Source of the DNA: Engelhardtia mirabilis
GTDB lineage: Bacteria; Planctomycetota; UBA1135; GCA-002686595
NCBI GenBank assembly: GCA_007751255.1
Contig: CP036296.1
Location: 4,650,001 to 4,714,000 of the forward strand
DNA length: 64,000 nucleotides
Direction: 5' to 3'
A program made the position numbers and the translations under genes. The notes under the pieces were generated by a model. The model searched no databases. It was given only the letters and a program-made list of their open reading frames with translations, and was not told the DNA's origin. Below, one piece after another: positions 1 to 7,523 of this stretch. How positions within the stretch are numbered: the stretch's first letter is position 1; each line of letters opens with the position of its first letter.

Positions 1-463
1 GCACGCCGTCACGCTCCTCGTCCAGCAGGCGGATGCCGCGCCGGGCGGCCTGGGCCAGGGAGTAGGCCATCACGCCCCCGTTCAGGACCCGCGCGGGCGG
101 CGTGGTCGAGCCCGCCAGCATCTGCTCGAGCCAGTAGGACCAGGTCTGCGACTGGCGCACGTTGCGCGCCCCGTAGATGCGCGAGGCCCCCAGACCGAGG
201 ATGCGGATCTCGTCCGGCGGGGCGTCCGCGGGGATCTCGGCGTTGCGCAGGCCGAAGCGGTCGAGCTTGGTCTCGAGCTCCGGGTTCTCGAAGTAAGGCC
301 GCGGCGCCCAACCGAGCTGCTCGTCGATCAGCCACGAGCCCTCGTCGCTGCCCTGGTCCCGGTCGAGCCAGCCCACCCACAGGTCGAAGGCGACGACGCC
401 GGGGATGAAGCCCAGCAGCAACTTGGCGGCGGCGCGCAGCGCGAATCGTCGGGGAACAGCCAT
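1..463 (-). CDS. SGNH/GDSL-like hydrolase, 3' end cut by window edge
   Basis: Only the first 154 residues are in the window; the reading frame runs off the left edge without a stop. The ATG at 463 opens a protein with an N-terminal hydrophobic segment (about residues 12-28), so it is probably membrane-anchored or exported. LGLGASRIYG at 89-98 resembles block I of SGNH hydrolases (Ser94 as candidate nucleophile) and NGGVMAYS at 128-135 resembles the second glycine-containing block. Proteins of this type often sit beside MBOAT acyltransferases and take part in O-acetylation or acylation of surface polymers, and an MBOAT gene lies divergently at 708. The family call is inferred from short motifs only; the catalytic Asp-His block, if present, lies outside the window. 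Confidence 0.6.
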   Translation of the reverse strand, partial: MAVPRRFALRAAAKLLLGFIPGVVAFDLWVGWLDRDQGSDEGSWLIDEQLGWAPRPYFENPELETKLDRFGLRNAEIPADAPPDEIRILGLGASRIYGARNVRQSQTWSYWLEQMLAGSTTPPARVLNGGVMAYSLAQAARRGIRLLDEERDGV

Positions 464-623
464 GGGGCGAAGGGTCGCCGGCGGCGGCGTCGGCGCGGGG
501 AAAGTTACCACATGGGCAACGGCCATCCGGCCACCAGTCAACCGGCCGCCGGGGCCTCGGCGGGCCGCAACCCATCGTCGCACCTGCCCACAAGCGGAGC
601 CGTCCCCGCCCCCGCTCAGCGGC

Positions 624-629
624 TAGACT
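624..629 (+). promoter_or_regulatory. possible -10 element (TAGACT)
   Basis: A TAGACT hexamer lies about 80 nt before the MBOAT start in the divergent gap. The same hexamer occurs ahead of the acyl carrier protein gene at 2166. No convincing -35 box is visible, so this is a weak call. Confidence 0.25.
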
Positions 630-707
630 TCCCGGCTTCGACGGGGGCTCGCGCGAGCCCCCCCCACCGACGCCGCCCCTCGGCTACCGGTCACACCGCA
701 TCCCCCG

Positions 708-2147
708 GTGGCGCCGGCCCCGCGCCCGATCCCCCCCTTGGTCTTCCACAGCGCCACCTTCGTCGTGTTCCTGATCGTCGCGTTCGCGGCGTTCTGGGCC
801 CTGGCGGGCAAGCGCGACGCGCGCACGGCGTTGCTGCTCGTGGCGAGCTACGTGTTCTACGGCGCGTGGGAGTTCTGGTACCTGTGGCTGATCGTCTTCT
901 CGACGCTGCTGGACTTCACCTGCGGCAACCGCATCCACGCGGCGAAGAGCCAGGGGGCCAAGCGCGCTTGGTTGAGCGTCAGCCTGGTCGGCAACCTCGG
1001 GGTCCTGGGCTTCTTCAAGTACTACGACTGGGGCATCGAGGGCCTGGCCACCCTGCTGTCGAGCTTGGGCCTTGCGAACAACCTGCATTCGCTCGGAATC
1101 CTGGTCCCGGTCGGCATCTCCTTCTACACCTTCCAGACGCTCAGCTACACGCTGGACATCTACCGCGGCCAACTGAAGCCGGCGCGCAACCTGCTCGACT
1201 TCGGCATGTTCGTGGCCTTCTTCCCGCAGCTCGTGGCGGGCCCGATCGTGCGCGCGGCGGAGTTCATTCCGCAGATGGACCTGGAGCCGCGGCTCGACCG
1301 CGCGCGCTTCACGGACGCGATCTGGCGCATGGGCACCGGCCTGGTCAAGAAGGTCGTGCTGGCGGACGGCCTGGGCGCCTTCCTGGTGGACCCGGTCTAC
1401 GAGGCGCCGGGCTCCTTCGGCGCTTGGATGCACGCCCTCGCCCTGCTCGGCTTCACCTTCCAGATCTACTACGACTTCTCGGGCTACTCCGACATCGCCA
1501 TCGGCGTCGGCAAGCTGTTCGGCTTCGACCTGCCCGAGAACTTCGACGGCCCCTTCAAGTCGCGCTCGGTCAGCGAGTTCTGGCGCCGCTGGCACATGAC
1601 CCTGTCCTTCTGGGTCAGGGACTACGTGTTCTTCCCCTTGATGGGCCGCACCGGCATCCGCTCGCGGGTTCGCATCGCCTTCAGCGTGATGACGACCATG
1701 GTCGTGATCGGCCTGTGGCACGGCGCGAGCCTGCTGTGGCTGCTCTACGGCGCCGTTCAGGGTGTCGTGATGGCGATCGAGCAGGTGGTGACGGTCGCAC
1801 GCCGACGGCGCCGCAAGGCCTCCGGCGGGCTGGCCCTCCTGCAGTGGGCCCTGACCTTCCTCTTCACGGTGCTGGTCTCGAGTCTCTGCGTGCGTCCGCG
1901 GTCCTTCGAACAGGCCTGGGCCATGCTCTCGGAGTTCGGCAGCGGCGGCGCGGTCTCGATCTGGGGTCCGGTGACCCTGGCCGTCGGCGTGGCGATCCAC
2001 TTCCTGCCCAAGGCCACCGTCGAGGCCACACGCCGCGGGTTGACGAACCTGCCACTGCCCCTGGCCGGGGTGCTCTTGGGCCTCGTCGCCGGCTGGGTCG
2101 CCTACCTGGTGATCGGCGCGACGCCGTTCATCTACTTCCAGTTCTAG
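708..2147 (+). CDS. MBOAT family membrane O-acyltransferase
   Basis: Membrane-bound O-acyltransferase of the AlgI/DltB type, which moves an acyl group from a thioester donor to an extracytoplasmic acceptor, usually a surface polysaccharide. The 479-residue protein is strongly hydrophobic with many membrane segments. It carries SEFWRRWHMTLSFW (His296) and the signature GLWHGASLLWLLYG with the conserved His338. The GTG at 708 gives the longest frame. Family members usually start close to the VFHSATF motif, so TTG at 738 is an alternative. Downstream lie an acyl carrier protein and a KAS III, which suggests a dedicated acyl supply. The acceptor cannot be told from sequence. Confidence 0.9.
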   Translation: MAPAPRPIPPLVFHSATFVVFLIVAFAAFWALAGKRDARTALLLVASYVFYGAWEFWYLWLIVFSTLLDFTCGNRIHAAKSQGAKRAWLSVSLVGNLGVLGFFKYYDWGIEGLATLLSSLGLANNLHSLGILVPVGISFYTFQTLSYTLDIYRGQLKPARNLLDFGMFVAFFPQLVAGPIVRAAEFIPQMDLEPRLDRARFTDAIWRMGTGLVKKVVLADGLGAFLVDPVYEAPGSFGAWMHALALLGFTFQIYYDFSGYSDIAIGVGKLFGFDLPENFDGPFKSRSVSEFWRRWHMTLSFWVRDYVFFPLMGRTGIRSRVRIAFSVMTTMVVIGLWHGASLLWLLYGAVQGVVMAIEQVVTVARRRRRKASGGLALLQWALTFLFTVLVSSLCVRPRSFEQAWAMLSEFGSGGAVSIWGPVTLAVGVAIHFLPKATVEATRRGLTNLPLPLAGVLLGLVAGWVAYLVIGATPFIYFQF

Positions 2148-2165
2148 CCCCTTCGCGCAGCCGGG

Positions 2166-2171
2166 TAGACT
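2166..2171 (+). promoter_or_regulatory. possible -10 element (TAGACT)
   Basis: TAGACT lies 17 nt after the MBOAT stop and 92 nt before the ACP start. It could give the ACP/KAS III pair its own promoter. There is no clear -35 box. Confidence 0.22.
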
Positions 2172-2263
2172 GCCCCCGTAGGTGGCTCGGGCTGTCGTCC
2201 GTGAAGCCGCTCCCCGCCAAGGACTTACGAACAAATCCCGGCCCAGGTGCCGGCCCCCCCCCC

Positions 2264-2497
2264 ATGGATCGGAATCAATTCGTCGCGGCGCTCGAGTCGG
2301 CGCTGCAGATCGACAAGGGGATCCTGACCCCCGAGACCGTGCTCGACAGCCTCGAGAGCTGGGACTCGCTCGGGGTGCTCGAGTTCCAGGCCCTGGCCGA
2401 CGAGGAGCTGAACGTCCAGGTCGAGCCGACCGAGATCGGCGTCTGCCGCACGGTCGAGGACCTGTGGAAGCTGATGCAGGCCGGGGAAAAGTCGTGA
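2264..2497 (+). CDS. acyl carrier protein
   Basis: A 77-residue acidic protein of typical carrier-protein length. The phosphopantetheine attachment site is WDSLG with Ser35. Carrier proteins hold an acyl chain as a thioester on that arm. The ATG at 2264 follows a C-rich stretch with no obvious Shine-Dalgarno sequence. The stop overlaps the GTG start of the KAS III gene by 4 nt (GTGA), so the two are probably translationally coupled. Placement between an MBOAT acyltransferase and a ketoacyl synthase argues for a pathway-specific ACP rather than the main fatty-acid AcpP. Confidence 0.88.
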   Translation: MDRNQFVAALESALQIDKGILTPETVLDSLESWDSLGVLEFQALADEELNVQVEPTEIGVCRTVEDLWKLMQAGEKS

Positions 2498-3504
2498 CCA
2501 CGGGTCGACGCGCGGCGTTGACCCACGTTGCGTCCTACCTCCCCGCCGGCAAGATCACCAACGACTCGCTGGTCGAGAACTACCCCGGCTGGACGAGCGA
2601 GAAGATCGAGGCCAAGACCGGCATCCGGGTCCGCAACAGGGTGGCGGACGACGAGTTCACGAGCGACCTCGCCATTCAGGCCGCCGAGCGACTGTTCGAG
2701 CAGTCGGGCTTCGATCGCGAGCAGGTCGACTTCCTGTTCCTGGTGACGGTGACCCCCGATCAGATCCTGCCCTTCACGGCCAGCACCGTGCAGAACGGGC
2801 TGAAGCTGCCCACTTCCGTCGGGGCCACGGACCTCTCCCTGGCCTGCTCGGGCTACCCCTACGCCCTGGCGATGGCGGCCTCGATGATCGAGTCGGGCCG
2901 CGTCCGCAACGTGCTTCTGTGCACTGCGGACCGCTTCACGGCCTACGCCGACGAGGCCGAGATGGGCTCGAAGACCCTGTTCGGCGACGCGGGAACGGCG
3001 ACCCTGGTGCAATGCGTCGAGCCCGGCGCCAGCGGTGCCGGAACGATCGGCCTGTGCCGCTTCGGAACCGATGGCTCTGGCGCACAGCACCTGATCGTGC
3101 CGACCAGCGGGATCAAGGGCTTCGTGGGCCACACCACGACCAGCGCCTCGAAGCCGACCTTCGAGATGAACGGGCCCGAAGTCTTCGACTTCACCATCCG
3201 GACGGTGAGCCGCTTCATCGCCGACTTCCTCGCCGAGGCGGAGCTCGAGGTCGACGCCGTGGACTACTTCGTCTTCCACCAGGCCAACCTCTTCATGCTC
3301 GAGCACCTGCGACGGCGGATGAAGATTCCGAAGGAGCGCTTCGTGATCCACCTGGCCGAGGTCGGCAACACGAGCTCGTCGACGATCCCGCTGGCCCTGG
3401 CCGACCTTTCCGCGCGCAACAGCTTCCAGCCGGGCCAGACGGCCGTGCTGGTGGGCTTCGGCACCGGCTACTCCTGGAGCGCGACGCGCGTCGACTTCAC
3501 GTAG
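2494..3504 (+). CDS. 3-oxoacyl-ACP synthase III family protein (KAS III-like)
   Basis: A 336-residue thiolase-fold condensing enzyme. The Cys-His-Asn triad is visible: Cys118 in LSLACSGYPYALAMA, His262 in YFVFHQANLF and Asn292 in EVGNTSSSTIPLAL. The C-terminus has the usual glycine-rich GFGTGYSW. KAS III enzymes join an acyl-CoA to malonyl-ACP, but relatives also act as acyltransferases, so the exact reaction is open. Start chosen at GTG 2494 because it overlaps the ACP stop as GTGA and the protein then begins at the normal family position. It completes an MBOAT-ACP-KAS III cluster. Confidence 0.88.
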   Translation: MTTGRRAALTHVASYLPAGKITNDSLVENYPGWTSEKIEAKTGIRVRNRVADDEFTSDLAIQAAERLFEQSGFDREQVDFLFLVTVTPDQILPFTASTVQNGLKLPTSVGATDLSLACSGYPYALAMAASMIESGRVRNVLLCTADRFTAYADEAEMGSKTLFGDAGTATLVQCVEPGASGAGTIGLCRFGTDGSGAQHLIVPTSGIKGFVGHTTTSASKPTFEMNGPEVFDFTIRTVSRFIADFLAEAELEVDAVDYFVFHQANLFMLEHLRRRMKIPKERFVIHLAEVGNTSSSTIPLALADLSARNSFQPGQTAVLVGFGTGYSWSATRVDFT

Positions 3505-3521
3505 TCACCTGGTGTCCTGGA

Positions 3522-4199
3522 TCAGGGAGTCGCTGCGGGCTGCTGCTCGAGTAGCGCGGCCGCGCGGAACTCCTCGGTGGTGGCGATCACGCGCGCGGCG
3601 AAGGCACGCACGGAGGTGAAGGGCACCAGCCCCTCGGCGGCCCGCGCCGCGCTCCAGGCTTCCCAGCCTCCGGCGTCCTTCAGCCAGCGATCGAACTTGG
3701 TGGGCCCCGCGTTGTAGGCCATCAGAGCGCGTTCGAGGCTGCCCTCCTGCCGAGCCACCAGGTAGGCCAGGTAGGCCGCCCCCAGGCGCAGGTTGAGGCC
3801 TGCGTCCTCGAGCAGGTCGTCGCGCTCGGGCTCGCGCAACCCGAGGACCCGCGCCCGCTCGCGCGCGGTCTCGAGCTTGAGTTGGACCAGCCCCAGCGCG
3901 TCCACCGACGAGACCGCATCCACGCGCCCGGAGGACTCGTGGAACACCAGGGCCGCGAGCAAGTAGGGATCGAAGGCGAACTCCTGCGCCGCGGCGCGGA
4001 GTTCCGGCGCGAGGCGCGCGATCCGCACCTGCGCCAACTCCTCACGTACGACCCCGCGCAGACTCCCCCAGGGTGCCGCCACGACCAGGATCACGACCAG
4101 GGCAAGGCCGCCCAGAAGGGCCAACCGCAACCGCCGCCGGCCGCCCCGGCTGCGGCGGGCGCCGACCACGAAACCGATCGGTTCGGACCGCCCGCCCAC
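3522..4199 (-). CDS. membrane-anchored lytic transglycosylase (SLT domain)
   Basis: A 225-residue protein with one N-terminal membrane segment (about 25-43) followed by a Slt70-type lysozyme-like domain. Catalytic Glu88 sits in VFHESSG, followed by GLVQL (the GLMQL-type motif, about 103-107) and AYNAG (161-165). Such enzymes cleave peptidoglycan to 1,6-anhydro-muropeptides in the periplasm. It starts 6 bp after the stop of the HEAT-repeat gene, so the two are probably co-transcribed. It faces the KAS III gene convergently across 17 bp. Confidence 0.87.
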   Translation of the reverse strand: MGGRSEPIGFVVGARRSRGGRRRLRLALLGGLALVVILVVAAPWGSLRGVVREELAQVRIARLAPELRAAAQEFAFDPYLLAALVFHESSGRVDAVSSVDALGLVQLKLETARERARVLGLREPERDDLLEDAGLNLRLGAAYLAYLVARQEGSLERALMAYNAGPTKFDRWLKDAGGWEAWSAARAAEGLVPFTSVRAFAARVIATTEEFRAAALLEQQPAATP

Positions 4200-4205
4200 C
4201 GTAGG

Positions 4206-7200
4206 TCAGCCGAAGTGGCTCTCGACCTCGGAACGCAAGAGGTCGCGCCACTCCGCCCGCAGCTCGGACGCCGGGGGCGGCTGGACCACGCGACCGAGCA
4301 GGCGCGAGAGCTCGCGCCTGGCCCGCTCGACCAGCAGTGGATCGTCCATGGAGAGGGTCTCGATCAGGGACAGGGCCCCCTCACGGGTTCCGTTCCCCTC
4401 CAGGCTGCCGATCGGGGCGGCGGCGATCGACGCACGCTCCTGCGCGCCGCGGAACCAGGCCAAGGCGTCGTCCTGGACCGCGTGCTCCCACCAGGCCGCC
4501 CAGGCCCGGCCCGGCTCGCCGCCCTCGCGCAGGTCGACGCAGGTCAAGACCGCAAGCTCGTGGGCCACTCGGGCGTCGTTGGGATCGGCCAAGAGCACCT
4601 CGATCAGGGTCGGGGCGGCCTCCGCCGCGCCCTGCTCCGACAGCAACAGGCCGGCCTCACGCCGGGCCTCGATCCGGTCGGACTGGGCCAACTGGCGCAG
4701 CTCCGGCCAGGACCGCTCGCCCAGGGCCAACAGACCCGCGCGCGCCGGCGCGTAGTGCGGCGTCCCCGGTCCGCGTCGGACGAAGCTGGCCAGGAGCGCC
4801 GCCGTGGCCGGGTCGCGCAAGGCAGCGAGGCCCTCGACCGCGGCCCGTTGCAGGGTGGCGTCATCGGCACCCAGGGCGGACATCATCGCGTCACGGGCGC
4901 CCTCGCCGCCGAGCTGGCCGGCGGCCCGCAGGGCCGCGGTCCGCACGACCGGCGGGCCGATCCGCGCACGCACCAACACTTCCGTGCGCAGGTCCTCGAG
5001 CCCAGCCGCGCCGACGGCCTCCACCGCCGCCGCCTGGACCAGGTCCTGATCGTCGTCGAGCAGGGCTCGCAGCAGCGCCAGGTCGATCGGTTGGGCGGAG
5101 GTCGCCATTCGACCGGCTGCGATCGCCCGCGCCAGGGCTCGGGGATCGGTCGACAGGTCCCGCGCCAGATCGACGGGTGCGGCCGCGACCGTGCGCTTGA
5201 GTCCCTCCATCGAGGTCTCGCGGAAGAGCTCGTAGAGCTCGTCGAACAGCTCGCGGGCCAGGACCGGATCGACCCCCTGCCCGCCGTCCGCGGCCCGCAG
5301 GGCCAAGCCCGTGATGCGGTCGGCGCGCGAGCCGTAGATCAACTCCTTACGCAGAACCACCCGCAGGGTCGCGAAGTCCGCGAACACGAGCGCGCCGTCG
5401 ACGCGGCAGAGCTCCTCGAGGTCTTCCAGCAGCTGATCCCGTTCGCCCGAAAGCGCGCCCGACAGGGCACCCAAAGCGAGATCCTTCAGCCGCCGCTGGC
5501 GCTCCAACTCCGTGCGCGGCTCGAGCCACCAGCCGCGTTCCGTGGTCCAGAACTCGCGCCTGGTCGCGTACTCGCCCGAGTCGTAGTAGCGCTGCCACAC
5601 GTTGCGGTCGCGCAGGTCGCGGGCCATGGTCAACACCGCGTCGAACCAGGGCTCGTCCACGACGCCGGCGAAGGTGAAGCGCTTCGATTGACCGGCGATG
5701 GCGACCTCGAGCGTCCGCAGCCCGCCGCCCGAGCCGTACTGACCGGGCAGGCGCTCGCGACCGAAGACACCCTCGCGAGCCAGGAGCTGGGTCAGGGCCA
5801 GGGCCTCCTCGGGACCGACGTAGAGCACCTCCCCCAGCATCGCCTCGGGCTCGTCCGCCTGGGGCCCCACCAACACGAAGGCCTCGGGCCCCGTGACCGT
5901 GCCGCGCACGGCGACGCTGAGGGTGCCCTCGTCGCCCGGTTGCACCAGGATCGTGGCCCGGCGTGCCTTGAAGGTCTTGGCGTTGGCGGTCCACCAGCGC
6001 GCCCAGGCCGGTCCGTCGGCGCCGAAACGCTCGCCCGTGAGCCGCGCCAGGCGGCGTCGAGCGGGAAGTTGCACCGAGCCGAAGTCCGCGTGGAAGTTGT
6101 CGCCCATCACGGTGCCCACCAGTTGGTGGGGAACCTCGAGGTCCAGCCACTCGGTCCCCTCGCGCGACTCGGAGCGGAAGCCGATCCCGGCCAGGGCCAC
6201 CGCCGCCACGCTGCGCACGAATGGATCGGGGCCGCGCAGGTTCTCGAGCAGCTGCGGAATGTACTCGTCGCCCAGGATCGCGACCCCCGCGCGATCCTCG
6301 CGCTCGACGATCGCCAAGAGTGCGTAGGCGCTGTCGCGGAACAGCAACGTGGAAGACCGCACCGAGGCGCACAACTTCGGCACGATCGACTCGGACGGGT
6401 GTTCGGACAGCAGCTCGGCGGCCCGGAAGGCCACCTGTGCCGACTCGTCGTCGAGGCGGTCGAACAGGAGCGGCACGACGGCGTCGTCGTCGACGCCCGC
6501 TACCAGGTCGAGGGCCCGCACGCGGGTGTCGGTGCGCTCGGAGCGCAGGGCGGGCATCAGGCTGGGCAGCAGCGCGGCCCGCGAACGCTCCTCGAGGACC
6601 CGCTGTGCGGCGGCGCGCATGGCGCCCTGGCGATGGTCGAGCAGCTCGACCAGGGTCGCGTCATCGAGGAAGGTCGGGTCGGCCGCGGCGATCGCCTCGA
6701 GCAGCGGCGCGGGCGCGCCCCCCGGAAGCTTGCCGGCCAGACGCACCCCCAGGGCCTCGCGGTCGTTGCTCCCGCCGCTTCGCAGGAGGACCCGCGCCGA
6801 CGCCACCACGGGCGCCGTCGCATCCAGGGTCAGCGAGGCGCGCGCCGCCCGCAGCCCCGACTCTCCGAGCACCTCGAGCTGCGCGGCGATGGCCGCCACG
6901 TCGCTCGAGTCGTAGCGCTCCATGGCCGCCAGGCTCGCCACCAACTCCGCCGCGCGGGCCGCGTCGCCCACCGTGGGGACGACGTCGCCCAGGGTCGGCG
7001 CCCGATCCGCCTCGGCGGTCGGAGCCTCGGTCGCTTCGGGAGCCTCGGCGGTGCCGCGGTTGCGGGGCAGGACCAGGTCGCCGGTCGACTTGCGATCACC
7101 TTGATCCGAGCGGGCGCGGTTCATCTGGCGCGGCAGGTCGAGCTGCAGGGCCGCGCCGAGGGGTGCCAGCACCAGCCATCCGGCCAGGGCATAGATCGAT

Positions 7201-7214
7201 CGAGAGGAGCGCAT
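4206..7214 (-). CDS. large exported HEAT-repeat protein
   Basis: A 1002-residue protein with an N-terminal signal-like segment (about 1-24, ending LGAALQ) and an Ala/Glu/Pro-rich linker to about residue 75. Most of the rest is alternating helices of HEAT or PBS-lyase type (patterns such as VRTAALRAAGQLGG and LQRAAVEGLAAL), in an N-terminal block and a C-terminal block. A non-repetitive middle segment (about 330-560) contains WLDLEVPHQLVGTVMG and ARWWTANAKTF. No catalytic motif is recognised. HEAT arrays are protein-binding scaffolds. The gene lies just ahead of a lytic transglycosylase, so a cell-envelope role is a reasonable guess only. Confidence 0.72.
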   Translation of the reverse strand: MRSSRSIYALAGWLVLAPLGAALQLDLPRQMNRARSDQGDRKSTGDLVLPRNRGTAEAPEATEAPTAEADRAPTLGDVVPTVGDAARAAELVASLAAMERYDSSDVAAIAAQLEVLGESGLRAARASLTLDATAPVVASARVLLRSGGSNDREALGVRLAGKLPGGAPAPLLEAIAAADPTFLDDATLVELLDHRQGAMRAAAQRVLEERSRAALLPSLMPALRSERTDTRVRALDLVAGVDDDAVVPLLFDRLDDESAQVAFRAAELLSEHPSESIVPKLCASVRSSTLLFRDSAYALLAIVEREDRAGVAILGDEYIPQLLENLRGPDPFVRSVAAVALAGIGFRSESREGTEWLDLEVPHQLVGTVMGDNFHADFGSVQLPARRRLARLTGERFGADGPAWARWWTANAKTFKARRATILVQPGDEGTLSVAVRGTVTGPEAFVLVGPQADEPEAMLGEVLYVGPEEALALTQLLAREGVFGRERLPGQYGSGGGLRTLEVAIAGQSKRFTFAGVVDEPWFDAVLTMARDLRDRNVWQRYYDSGEYATRREFWTTERGWWLEPRTELERQRRLKDLALGALSGALSGERDQLLEDLEELCRVDGALVFADFATLRVVLRKELIYGSRADRITGLALRAADGGQGVDPVLARELFDELYELFRETSMEGLKRTVAAAPVDLARDLSTDPRALARAIAAGRMATSAQPIDLALLRALLDDDQDLVQAAAVEAVGAAGLEDLRTEVLVRARIGPPVVRTAALRAAGQLGGEGARDAMMSALGADDATLQRAAVEGLAALRDPATAALLASFVRRGPGTPHYAPARAGLLALGERSWPELRQLAQSDRIEARREAGLLLSEQGAAEAAPTLIEVLLADPNDARVAHELAVLTCVDLREGGEPGRAWAAWWEHAVQDDALAWFRGAQERASIAAAPIGSLEGNGTREGALSLIETLSMDDPLLVERARRELSRLLGRVVQPPPASELRAEWRDLLRSEVESHFG

Positions 7215-7523
7215 GGGGGCTGTCCTGGGCCGTGGTGCTTGAGCTGCAGGGCTTGGGCTGCAGTGCCGAGGCCGGGGGCCGGGGCTGTGGGGCTCGGGCG
7301 AAACCGGGGAGTGCCGCCTCGCAGCCGCAACCCGGGTCGTTCCCTACCCCTGGAAGGCGGGAGAGGATACGCGATCCGTGGCGCATGGCCGGCGGGCCGA
7401 CAGCCTCCCCGGCGCAGATCCCCCCGATGGCGCCGAGATCGCCACCGGACGGGCCCCCTGGCCAACCTCGCTCCCACGGGACCAAGCGGCGGCGCGCACT
7501 CGTGGACCCTGAGGGCTCGACCC
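7215..7523. other. intergenic gap, nothing recognised
   Basis: About 309 bp between the recG stop and the HEAT-repeat gene start, both on the minus strand. The sequence is GC-rich with short GGGCTG/GGGGCCGG runs. I see no convincing ORF, RNA fold or repeat. It presumably holds the HEAT gene promoter. Confidence 0.4.

Noticed and set aside
684-2501. 605-codon open frame on the minus strand
   Set aside because: Antisense to the MBOAT and ACP genes; no recognisable domain, while both sense genes have intact motifs.
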